Part shown: piece after piece, positions 1 to 7,800 of the stretch
Position numbering within the stretch: position 1 is the stretch's first letter
How the letters are laid out: each line of letters opens with the position of its first letter
NCBI GenBank assembly: GCA_913058405.1
Contig: CAJXRC010000014.1
Coordinates: 1-41,756, forward strand
Source of the DNA: an uncultured Colwellia sp.
GTDB taxonomy: Bacteria; Pseudomonadota; Gammaproteobacteria; Enterobacterales; Alteromonadaceae
DNA: 41,756 nucleotides
Direction of reading: 5' to 3'
The notes under the pieces: generated by a model
Databases searched by the model: none
Seen by the model: the letters and a program-made list of their open reading frames with translations, nothing else
What the model was told of the DNA's origin: nothing
Translations under genes and position numbers: made by a program

Positions 1-50
1 GATCTACACTATCCTCTTCGTCGGCAGCGTCAGATGTGTATAAGAGACAG
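1..50 (+). other. Nextera adapter contamination, left end
   Basis: This is not genomic DNA. Positions 1-9 match the end of the Illumina P5 flow-cell sequence, 10-17 (TATCCTCT) match a Nextera i5 index that I recall as S503/N503, 18-31 match the Nextera read-1 primer, and 32-50 are the Tn5 mosaic end AGATGTGTATAAGAGACAG. Genomic sequence starts at 51. Any reading frame that starts here (translating as MCIRDS...) is an artefact. Confidence 0.98.
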
Positions 51-52
51 TC

Positions 53-634
53 ACAGAGTCTACCTTGTTGGATATGACAGATGCCGAATTACAGCAACAT
101 GTTCAAGGTTGTCGTGCAGTAGTCTCATGCCTTGGGCACAATTTAAATTTCAATGGCATGTTTGGTCATCCTCGCCGCTTGGTTACGGGGGCAGTCCAAC
201 GCTTATGTCGCGCTATTGAAGCAACAGCAGCAAACATAACAAGTACCCCTGTTAAATTTATTTTAATGAATACTACGGGTAATCAAAATACACAGGCGGG
301 AGAAAAAGTGTCGGTTGCACAATCTATGGTAGTTGGTTTGATCCGATTATTATTGCCACCACATGCCGACAACGAAGAGGCTGCGGGATATTTACAATCA
401 CGTTATGGCCGTCATCATAAGATGATTGAATGGGTGGCGGTTCGCCCTGACAGTTTGATAGATGAAGGTAGTGTCACACACTATCAAGCTTATGAATCTC
501 CTATTCGTAGTGCCATTTTTGATGCAGGTAAAACCAGTCGAATCAACGTTGCAAATTTTATGTCTCAGTTGGTCATTGATAGCGGTACATGGAATAAATG
601 GAAAAGCAAAATGCCTGTCCTTTATAATAATTAG
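53..634 (+). CDS. NAD(P)-binding SDR-like oxidoreductase, 5'-truncated
   Basis: The frame is open from the adapter junction to the TAG at 632-634, so the start and the N-terminal Gly-rich nucleotide-binding loop are missing. What remains (about 194 residues) begins just before a stretch reading LLDMTDAELQQHVQGCRAVV then SCLGHN, which resembles the middle of a Rossmann fold in atypical short-chain dehydrogenases and NmrA-like proteins. Later segments FILMNTTGNQN and WVAVRPDSLIDEG fit the same family (the RPDSLID stretch follows a conserved RP). Substrate is unknown. The truncation is due to the contig end. A TTG at 65 and ATG at 74 are internal codons and should not be taken as starts. The next gene, a VOC protein, follows after about 110 bp on the same strand. 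Confidence 0.75.
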   Translation, partial: TESTLLDMTDAELQQHVQGCRAVVSCLGHNLNFNGMFGHPRRLVTGAVQRLCRAIEATAANITSTPVKFILMNTTGNQNTQAGEKVSVAQSMVVGLIRLLLPPHADNEEAAGYLQSRYGRHHKMIEWVAVRPDSLIDEGSVTHYQAYESPIRSAIFDAGKTSRINVANFMSQLVIDSGTWNKWKSKMPVLYNN

Positions 635-747
635 CGATGAAACTTTAATGAATTATTGGCCTTTAGCTCTTTGCATAGAGACACTCAACATGGCCAATTA
701 TGTAAACATAAAACATAAAACATAAAACACTAAACAGGCAGAAATAA

Positions 748-1107
748 ATGATGAAAATGAATTACTTTGTTTTAGGCACCAATAATATGCAACTAGCGAT
801 TCAATTCTACGATAAATTATTTGAAGGCAGTAAAATGAATAAAATGCACTCAGAGGGGCGCATGACTTTATGGGCAGGGGATGATTTTATGTTTGCATTA
901 GCAGAGCCCTTTGATGGTGAAGAGGCGACTGCAGGCAATGGTACTATGGTTGGGTTCAATGTCGACTCTGCATCCGAGGTAGAGCGTTTATACAATAAAG
1001 CGTTGGTTATTGGTGGTGTTGATGAAGGATCACCTAAGATCCGCTCAGGGAAACTCTCTGCTTATGTAAGAGATTTAGATAAAAATAAACTCTGTTTTTT
1101 TGAGTGA
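748..1107 (+). CDS. VOC family protein (glyoxalase/bleomycin-resistance fold)
   Basis: A 119-residue single-module vicinal-oxygen-chelate protein. It starts with a typical beta-alpha unit (NYFVLGTNNMQLAIQFYDKL) and ends with VRDLDKNKLCFFE, the usual last strand carrying a metal-ligand Glu. The segment AGDDFMFALAEPFDGEEAT and the Gly-rich NGTMVGFNV match the small cytosolic VOC proteins often annotated as glyoxalase. No signal peptide is seen. The family includes lyases, dioxygenases and antibiotic-binding proteins, so substrate cannot be assigned. It lies downstream of the SDR gene on the same strand and converges with the LysR gene 40 bp further on. ATG codons at 748, 751 and 757 are all possible starts; the first is used here. 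Confidence 0.8.
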   Translation: MMKMNYFVLGTNNMQLAIQFYDKLFEGSKMNKMHSEGRMTLWAGDDFMFALAEPFDGEEATAGNGTMVGFNVDSASEVERLYNKALVIGGVDEGSPKIRSGKLSAYVRDLDKNKLCFFE

Positions 1108-1147
1108 AAGTATCTATGTATTATTATTGATGCCTAAATACAATAAG

Positions 1148-2026
1148 TTAATTATTCATTTTATGACGTAGTTCATGTGTTACCCAATCAACAAAATAGC
1201 GAATGCGCGTAGACATCAGCTTTGCATGTGAATAAACAACATTCACCTCGAGGGGAGGGGATTCAAATGCTTCTAATACGGTACACAGCTCGCCATTTTT
1301 AAGTTCTTGCTCTATTTGGTAAGAGAGAAATTGTCCTAATCCAAGGCTCTCTTTTACTACGCTCAGGGCTGAAGTAATGTTATTACAAATAAGCGGACCT
1401 TTTACGGGAATTGAGATCACTTTGTCATTTTCATAAAAATTCCAATTACTACCGTTACTTAAGCCGGTAAAAAGAATGCAAGGGACATCACTAATATTTT
1501 TGGGTTTGATAATTGGCGCTAAGCTATTTAACAACGCCGGTGTAGCACAAATAATTTTTCGTACACTACCTACTTTTCTAGCAATCATGTTTGAGTCGTT
1601 TAAAGGGCCAATTCGAATGGCAACATCGACTCCTTCTTCTATCAAATTGATGTTTTGATCAGATAATTCCAACTCGATGGTTACTTGTTTGTGTTCCTGT
1701 AAAAACTTTGTGATTAATGGCGCAATGTAAGCTGAACCGTACATTACAGATGCTGATACTTTCAATTTACCACTAGGGGCTTTTTGATTCGCACTTATTT
1801 CTAGCTCAGATTGTTCTATTTCGTATTGTATTTTTCTACATCGTTGTAGATAACGCTTACCTTCTTCTGTGATGGCTATCTTACGTGTTGTTCTATTGAT
1901 TAGTCTGATTTGTAGATGTTCTTCTAAAGCAGCCAAAGTACGTACAACCGTGGGCAATGAAGTATTTAATTCATTCGCTGCTTTGGTCAAGCTACCACTT
2001 TCTATGATCTGCATGAACACTTGCAT
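1148..2026 (-). CDS. LysR family transcriptional regulator (start uncertain)
   Basis: Typical LysR protein: N-terminal winged helix (MQIIESGSLTKAANELNTSL, then a recognition helix through RLINRTTRKIAITEEG) and a C-terminal periplasmic-binding-like effector domain (SASVMYGSAYIAPLITKFL, GVDVAIRIGPLNDSNMIARK). It is transcribed divergently from the DJ-1 gene at 2164, the usual geometry for LysR control of a neighbour. The ATG at 2026 gives 292 residues but omits the first few residues of the usual LysR start. In frame upstream the DNA reads I-I-D-K-L-I-A before this Met, and a GGAG Shine-Dalgarno (2053-2056) stands 5 nt from an ATT (2045-2047) and 8 nt from an ATC (2042-2044). The true start may therefore be a rare ATT or ATC codon. 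Confidence 0.9.
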   Translation of the reverse strand: MQVFMQIIESGSLTKAANELNTSLPTVVRTLAALEEHLQIRLINRTTRKIAITEEGKRYLQRCRKIQYEIEQSELEISANQKAPSGKLKVSASVMYGSAYIAPLITKFLQEHKQVTIELELSDQNINLIEEGVDVAIRIGPLNDSNMIARKVGSVRKIICATPALLNSLAPIIKPKNISDVPCILFTGLSNGSNWNFYENDKVISIPVKGPLICNNITSALSVVKESLGLGQFLSYQIEQELKNGELCTVLEAFESPPLEVNVVYSHAKLMSTRIRYFVDWVTHELRHKMNN

Positions 2027-2052
2027 AGCAATAAGTTTGTCGATAATTATTA

Positions 2053-2056
2053 CTCC
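2053..2056 (-). promoter_or_regulatory. Ribosome-binding site pointing to a non-ATG start of the LysR gene
   Basis: On the minus strand GGAG is followed by TAATA, then ATT and ATC. It lies 26 nt from the first in-frame ATG (2024-2026), too far to serve it, and that ATG has no Shine-Dalgarno of its own. Placement suits initiation at ATT or ATC, which would restore the usual LysR N-terminus (xDKLxAMxxF). Confidence 0.5.
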
Positions 2057-2163
2057 ATAAAATGAAACTATGTTATCCGTATTCGTATATTTATTCCACT
2101 AATTAAAGGGGTGATAATAACCGTTAAGGGGCATTATGATACATAACAGCAAGGTCTACTCAC

Positions 2164-2787
2164 ATGAAAAAAATTATGATGTTACTCGCAAACGGTGTCG
2201 AACCACTAGAGATGTCAGTATTCACAGATGTTATGGGCTGGGCAACAATACTCGGTGATGAAGCTATTGAGCTGACAGATGTTGCATTACATACGGAGAT
2301 AGAAACAACCTTTGGACTGACTATTAAACCATCGAAAATGCTGCAAGATATTGACTTAGCTGATTATGATGCAATTGCTATTCCTGGTGGTTTTGAACCT
2401 TCTGGGTTTTATGTTGATGCATTGAGCGAGCCTTTTATAAAGGCAATAAAATATTTTAATGAACAGGGTAAAACTATCGCGAGTGTCTGTGTTTCGTCTA
2501 TTGCTTTAGGCAATGCCGGTATATTAACAGGTAAAAAAGCGACAACTTACCATCAGGTTGGTGGTAAACGTAAACAACAGCTGGAAGAAAGTGGTGCAAT
2601 ATTTATTGATCGTCCTATAGTGCAAGACCAACATATTATTACTTCAACAGGTCCAGGAACCGCGATAGAAGTTGCTTTTTCATTATTAGAGCAAGTCACT
2701 TCAGCAGAAAATGTAGCCGAAATTCGTAGAAAAATGCGTGTGCCAACACCTTCTGATGATTGGTATCTATCTCCACAAGTAACATAG
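2164..2787 (+). CDS. DJ-1/PfpI family protein
   Basis: A 207-residue class I glutamine amidotransferase-like protein of the DJ-1/ThiJ/PfpI superfamily. Seen in the sequence: the N-terminal strand MKKIMMLLANGVEPLE with a conserved Glu at about residue 13, the loop AIPGGFEPSG, the nucleophile elbow ASVCVSSIALGNAGIL with Cys109, and GKKATTYH after it. This matches the Glu/Cys pair of DJ-1, whose relatives include Hsp31-type glyoxalases, protein deglycases (still debated) and chaperones. Which activity this one has cannot be read from the sequence. It is divergent from the LysR gene, a likely regulator, and is followed 66 bp later by a secreted VOC protein, possibly in one transcript. Two VOC proteins close by make a role in reactive carbonyl stress plausible. 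Confidence 0.85.
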   Translation: MKKIMMLLANGVEPLEMSVFTDVMGWATILGDEAIELTDVALHTEIETTFGLTIKPSKMLQDIDLADYDAIAIPGGFEPSGFYVDALSEPFIKAIKYFNEQGKTIASVCVSSIALGNAGILTGKKATTYHQVGGKRKQQLEESGAIFIDRPIVQDQHIITSTGPGTAIEVAFSLLEQVTSAENVAEIRRKMRVPTPSDDWYLSPQVT

Positions 2788-2853
2788 TGTTTATAGATAA
2801 AACAGGATTCTCGCTTCATTGTTCGGTTAGCAAAATATTGGAAAAAGAATGAC

Positions 2854-3342
2854 ATGATTAACAAAATACATTACCTCTTATTAACGATAGGAATACTTAT
2901 GAGTTCACTTACCTCTGCAGAAACAATAGATATTCAAAAACAAAAAGTTATGACCCAAGGCTTAAGCCATTTAGGGTTAACTGTGTCTAAACTGGAACAA
3001 ACAACAAGGTTTTTTACTGATACTTTAGGTTGGAGACTTGCCGGAGAAAAACCAGCATATCCAGCAAAATTTGTTACTGATGGCAATATGTTCATAACGC
3101 TTTGGCAGGTATCGAATGGTGATACAGTTGTTAACTTTGATAGAAAAAATAATGTGGGTTTACACCATTTAGCACTTTCTGTTGCCAGTAAAGAAAATTT
3201 AGTAATTTTACATGAACGTTTTAAAACTGTTGATGACTTAGTTATTGAATTCGGTCCTGAGATAAATGGACAGGGCCCAACTGTGCATATGATGATTAGA
3301 GAACCCAGTGGCAACCGCATTGAATTTACTTATAAACCTTAA
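2854..3342 (+). CDS. Secreted VOC family protein
   Basis: A 162-residue protein with an N-terminal signal peptide (positive MINK, hydrophobic core YLLLTIGILMSSL, cleavage likely after SLTSA), then one VOC module: LSHLGLTVSKLEQTTRFFTD, LGWRL, GNMFITLWQ, NNVGLHHLALSV, and the closing MMIREPSGNRIEFTYKP. The His in the first strand, the His in HHLAL and the Glu in RIEF are the expected metal-ligand positions of the glyoxalase I fold. Export to the periplasm is unusual for a glyoxalase I-like protein because glutathione hemithioacetals are cytosolic, so another substrate is likely. It probably belongs with the upstream DJ-1 gene. Confidence 0.8.
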   Translation: MINKIHYLLLTIGILMSSLTSAETIDIQKQKVMTQGLSHLGLTVSKLEQTTRFFTDTLGWRLAGEKPAYPAKFVTDGNMFITLWQVSNGDTVVNFDRKNNVGLHHLALSVASKENLVILHERFKTVDDLVIEFGPEINGQGPTVHMMIREPSGNRIEFTYKP

Positions 3343-3371
3343 TTAATTTCAATGGATATTCACTCTTGTTT

Positions 3372-3427
3372 ATGGCGCTAAACACTATTTTTTTAACGAC
3401 TAGTGCCATGCATACTTTAGTCGTTAA
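3372..3427 (+). terminator. Two overlapping hairpins after the secreted VOC gene
   Basis: Arms 3372-3380 and 3401-3409 pair over 9 bp with one G-U. Arms 3393-3402 (TTAACGACTA) and 3418-3427 pair perfectly over 10 bp. The two share 3401-3402 and their spans overlap, so only one can form at a time. No clear T-run follows either one, so terminator function is only likely. They lie about 30 bp past the VOC stop and about 85 bp before the marR promoter. Confidence 0.4.
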
Positions 3428-3510
3428 CCTGCAATATCTCGTTTTTAAGTCAGTATTAAGACTGATTTAATTACGCATTATATTTAATGAATGCTAAAAA
3501 AATTATTTAT

Positions 3511-3539
3511 TTGACAAAATTCATGCATATGCATATAAT
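3511..3539 (+). promoter_or_regulatory. Consensus sigma-70 promoter of marR
   Basis: TTGACA at 3511-3516 and TATAAT at 3534-3539 with exactly 17 bp between them: a perfect match to the housekeeping consensus. The spacer holds the palindrome ATGCATATGCAT (3523-3534), so a dimeric repressor bound there would block RNA polymerase. Confidence 0.85.
3523..3534. promoter_or_regulatory. Putative MarR operator 1
   Basis: Perfect 12-bp palindrome ATGCATATGCAT between the -35 and -10 boxes of the marR promoter, touching the first base of the -10. The same core recurs at 4015-4032 and, with one mismatch, at 4784-4795, each time upstream of the next gene. Confidence 0.75.
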
Positions 3540-3572
3540 TTACTGGTTATCTCTTTTTATCCGGAATTTACT

Positions 3573-3995
3573 TTGACAACGCCCTATTGCTTTAACTTGG
3601 CCATGCGCAAATCAAGTCGCTTGATCACGCAGTTTTATGAAGATAGATTAAGTGCCGTTGGCCTTAAATCCGGTCAGTTTTCTATTCTTAAAGCGGTAAG
3701 CTTTCTAAAGCAGACTTCTAATAAGGAGCTGCAGGGTATTTTAGTACTAGATCAAACCACCTTATCAAGGAACTTGAAGCCTCTTTTTCGTGATGGTTAT
3801 CTAAAACTAAGCCCTGACTCAAATGATGCACGCGTTAAGCTGATCAGCCTAACAACGCAAGGGAAAGCTTTATATGAAAAAGCGGATCCTCTATGGCAAA
3901 AGGCGCAAGATGATCTTGAGAAAAAACTGGGATCTGAAGAGGTTAAAAATATATTAACGTTAGCTGATTCTTTTGTTAAAGCATTAGCTAGGTAA
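3573..3995 (+). CDS. MarR family transcriptional regulator
   Basis: A 140-residue winged-helix regulator: FNLAMRKSSRLITQFYEDRL (dimerisation helix), LKSGQFSILKAV, the recognition helix region LVLDQTTLSRNLKPLFRDGY, and the wing DSNDARVKLISLTTQGKALY, which carries the D-x-R of MarR proteins. The start used is TTG at 3573, preceded at 7 nt by GGA; an ATG at 3603 would cut into the first helix. Its promoter has a consensus sigma-70 form with a palindromic operator inside, so autorepression is likely. It heads a same-strand run of GST, RND exporter and DUF1302 outer-membrane protein, and related palindromes before the next two genes suggest it controls them too. MarR proteins of this kind respond to phenolic, oxidative or electrophilic ligands; the ligand here is unknown. 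Confidence 0.88.
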   Translation: MTTPYCFNLAMRKSSRLITQFYEDRLSAVGLKSGQFSILKAVSFLKQTSNKELQGILVLDQTTLSRNLKPLFRDGYLKLSPDSNDARVKLISLTTQGKALYEKADPLWQKAQDDLEKKLGSEEVKNILTLADSFVKALAR

Positions 3996-4014
3996 TGTTT
4001 TTTTTTAAAAACAA

Positions 4015-4032
4015 TACATGCATATGCATGTA
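4015..4032. promoter_or_regulatory. Putative MarR operator 2
   Basis: Perfect 18-bp palindrome TACATGCATATGCATGTA, containing the same core as operator 1, located 20 bp after the marR stop and about 93 bp before the GST start. It is the longest and most symmetric of the three sites. Confidence 0.75.
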
Positions 4033-4124
4033 CGTTGATGAAGTAGAGTTATGTTATACAAGAAAATATTAAAACACGTGTTAAAAGGCAAATTGGTAAT
4101 GGATAAAGTAGTGGAGAATTGTTT

Positions 4125-4775
4125 ATGAGTAAGGACTTTAAGCTATATTACAACCCGATAACGGTGAATAGCATCAAGGTAATGTTACTTTGTAATGCGT
4201 TAAAGATAGTGCCCGAATACAAAAATATTGAACTGCAAAAAGGCGAGCATAAATCCGCTTCTTTTTTACAGCTAAACCCTGATGGTCGGGTGCCTGTTTT
4301 GATTGATGGAGGTTTTGTTCTAAATGAATCAGCAGCGATATTGCAATACTTGGCTCACAAATATCAGTCTACATTATGGCCAAATGAACTAGAGCATCAG
4401 GCTCAAGTATTAAAATGGTTGTTTTGGCAAGGTAATGAGTGGAATAAAGTCGTGGGGGCGTATGCTCATCATCAAGTCGTTTTACCCCATTGGCGAAATT
4501 CGCAACCCGAATCTTTTTCAGCGCAACATTTGGCAAAATTCGAGCAAGTAATGTCAACGTTCAACGGTGCTTTAAACGTTAAAGAATATCTGGTTGGTAA
4601 TCATTTGACACTCGCCGATATTAGTATTGGCAGTTACTTGATATTCGCAGCTGAAGCAAATATGCCACTTGATAAATACCAACATGTTCGTCGGTGGTTA
4701 GAAAATTTACAAGTGACGCCTTGGTGGCAAGAAACTCAAGCGCAACTATTAAAAATCCTAATTGTTAAATTATAA
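4125..4775 (+). CDS. Glutathione S-transferase family protein
   Basis: A cytosolic GST of 216 residues counted from the ATG at 4125, which has GTGGAG 8 nt upstream; an in-frame TTG at 4119 is less likely. The N-terminal thioredoxin-like domain shows KLYYNPITVNSIKVMLLCNAL, the cis-Pro loop NPDGRVPVL and the glutathione-binding ES pair in LNESAAILQYLAHKY. The C-terminal helical domain contains the hydrophobic N-capping motif region YLVGNHLTLADISIGSYL. GSTs add glutathione to electrophiles or bind them. With a MarR regulator before it and an exporter after it (30 bp gap), it looks like the conjugating or sensing step of a detoxification unit. The substrate cannot be told. Confidence 0.88.
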   Translation: MSKDFKLYYNPITVNSIKVMLLCNALKIVPEYKNIELQKGEHKSASFLQLNPDGRVPVLIDGGFVLNESAAILQYLAHKYQSTLWPNELEHQAQVLKWLFWQGNEWNKVVGAYAHHQVVLPHWRNSQPESFSAQHLAKFEQVMSTFNGALNVKEYLVGNHLTLADISIGSYLIFAAEANMPLDKYQHVRRWLENLQVTPWWQETQAQLLKILIVKL

Positions 4776-4783
4776 AAATTAAT

Positions 4784-4795
4784 ATGCATATACAT
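4784..4795. promoter_or_regulatory. Putative MarR operator 3 (one mismatch)
   Basis: ATGCATATACAT differs by one base from the perfect core ATGCATATGCAT. It fills most of the 30-bp gap between the GST stop and the RND start, so it could give separate control of the exporter. Confidence 0.55.
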
Positions 4796-4805
4796 GAGGT
4801 GTAAT

Positions 4806-7800
4806 ATGAATTCTGTACCCAAACCATTATTTGCCAGCCGGTTGGCAGGCATTATTGTTAAATACCCAAAATCTACTGTTTTTATTAGTTTACTGCTGAT
4901 GATCGTGTTGTTAAGTGCATTACCGAGATTATATAAAGATACTCGTGCAGATGCATTTCTTGCTGAAGATAATCCCGCATTAGTGTATCGAAATAAAGTA
5001 AAAGAACAGTTTGGCTTAAGCGACCCAATCGTTGTTGCTGTTATTAATGAATCGGATCATGGCGTTTTTAATCCTGCTTCATTAAATTTAGTTAATTGGT
5101 TAAGTGAAGAAGTTTCTGCCTTGGAGAATATCAATGCAGACCGAGTAACCAGCTTGGCAACCGAAAATAATATTACCGGCTCTGCAGAAGGAATGGCTGT
5201 TGATCCCTTCTTTGATGAATATCCTGATACCCAGCAAGTTGCTGATAAAATTTGGCGACAAGTCTCAGATTTTCCAATTTATATGGGAAATTTGGTGGCT
5301 AAAAATGGTCAGGCGACCCTTATTGTTGCGGAGCTAAATGATGAGGCGTTGGTTGAAGCAACCTATCAAGAGATTCTAGCGCTTGTTGAAAAAGCCCCTA
5401 AAACGCTCGGTGATAAAATTTATGTGGCTGGTGAGGGGGCTATTGCCGGTTACTTAGGAAGTTATATTGATGCGGACGCCCAGCGTTTAAATCCGTTGGC
5501 CGGTCTTATTATCACCATCATTATTTTACTCGCTTTTAGGCGTGTCAGCCCAGGCATATTATCCAATGTTATTATTGCCGCGTCGGTATTAATGACCTTA
5601 AGTATTATGGCACTTAATGATGTTGCTTTTTTTGTTATTACTAATGCGTTGCCGGTTATTCTTATTGGTATTTCAGTCGCAGATTCCATTCATATCTACA
5701 GTCATTATTTTGAGTTACAAGCTAAGTCCCCAAATAGAGATAAGAAAGAAATTATTGTCGAAACCTTTGAAGAAATGTGGCGTCCTATTACGTTAACCAC
5801 ATTGACAACTATTGCGGGTTTTTTAGGATTATATTTTGCCGCGTACATGCCTCCATTTAAATATTTTGGTCTATTCACCGCGGTAGGTGTTGCCATTGCT
5901 TGGCTTTATTCATTGGTTTTTTTACCAGCGTCATTGGCCATTATTCAACCCTCGGCAAGTAAAGGCATGACTAAATTAGCTCAGAATAACCAAGTGGATA
6001 AACTATCCAAAATGATGATGTCTTTAGGGAAAGTCACGTTAGGTAATGCAAGAATGGTTATTGCTATTTTTATGGTCATCATCGTATCCGGTATTTACGC
6101 AGCGACTTTTCTAACGGTAAATGAAGATAGAATCGCCACTTTTCATCCCAGTGAACCAATATTCAAAGCGGATACAGCCATCAATAAATTTTTAAATGGT
6201 ACCTATAATTTAGATATTGTTATTGAAGCGAGTGAGAATGAAGGGTTATTTGAGCCGGTAAATTTACAGAAGATGCAGGCATTACAAAATTACGCGCTAA
6301 CGCTAACCAACGTGCAGGGCGCAACGTCGATAATAGATTATTTAAAGCAAATGAATCGCTCGTTAAACGGTGGTAGCAAAGCAAGTTATCAATTACCGCA
6401 ACAGAAAGAATTGATTGCTCAATATTTCTTAATTTATTCTGCTTCATCAGATCCCACAGATTTCGAAGAAGAAGTTGATTACGACTACCGGGTCGCCAAT
6501 ATGCGTTTAAATTTAAATAAAGGCAGTTACCAAGATACTAAAGATGTGGTTCTTCAACTAGAAGCTTATATAAAAGAAAACTTCAAAAATAGTGATTTAA
6601 CCGCAATGGTTAGTGGTCGAGTTACGGTTAATTATCACTGGATAAAAGATTTGGGTGAAAGCCACTTCGTTGGCTTGGGCATTTCATTATTTTTAGTTTG
6701 GGCGGTGTCGGCCCTATTATTTGGCTCACTATCGGCTGCCATATTTGCCATTATTCCGGTGATGAGTTCCATTTTATTGGTCTATGCCACTATGGTGATA
6801 CTAAAGATAAACCTTGGCATAGGCACTTCTATGTTTGCGTCTGTTGCCATTGGCTTAGGTGTCGATTTTGCTATTCATACGATAGACAGATTAAAAAGCT
6901 TATATCGAAAAACTAACGGTGATTGGAATAAAACCTTGGCTGACTTCTATCCGTCTACAGGGCGTGCACTGTTTTTAAACTATTTAGCTATCGCACTGGG
7001 TTTTGGGGTGTTGATATCGAGTAAAGTTGTACCATTAACTAACTTCGGTACTATCGTGGTTATTGCTGTTACCACCAGTTTCCTTGCTAGTTTGAGTTTA
7101 CTTCCAGCATTGATCAAAGTATTTAAACCACGTTTTATAAGTGATGTTATCCCTGAGGTAAGTACTGATGTTGCTACTAATGATCCTAATTCAAAACAAC
7201 CCGTTATGGCGAGAAAGTGGCTACGAATCTCAAGTATTATTGTCGCAGTTGCCACACTTGGTGGGTTAGCCATTACTAATCAGGGCCATGCAGCAATCAT
7301 TGATATAAACACGTTAGAACCTATGGCCGTGGTTGCCAATATTAACGCTGTTGATGACGGCGAATACGTTAGTCGCGACCTTGTCATGACCTTAAAAGAT
7401 AAGCGCGGAAAAGTACGTGTACGAGAAACCAAAGCTTATAGAAAGCATTATGAAAATGAGAAACGTACCATCTTATTTTATAGAAAACCGACGAATGTAA
7501 AGGGGACTTCTTTTTTAACGTTTGATTATCAAGACGCTAAAAAAGATGATGATCAATGGTTATATTTACCCGCCTTACGTAAAGTTAGACGAATATCGGC
7601 ATCTGACCGTGGCGACTACTTTTTAGGTACTGACTTTACTTATGAAGACATGAAACTTGAAGGTAAATTGGACGTTACTGACTTAGATTTTACTGTACTT
7701 AACGCTGAAACGTTGAACATAGTCGATGATAATTCTTATCAAAGTTTATTGATGTCAGGCACTCCGAAAAATACCACTATCGCTAAGGAATTGGGTTATA

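Noticed and set aside
34-219. Reading frame starting MCIRDSH at the left end
   Set aside because: It begins in the Nextera mosaic end and runs out of frame through the SDR gene; it is an adapter artefact.
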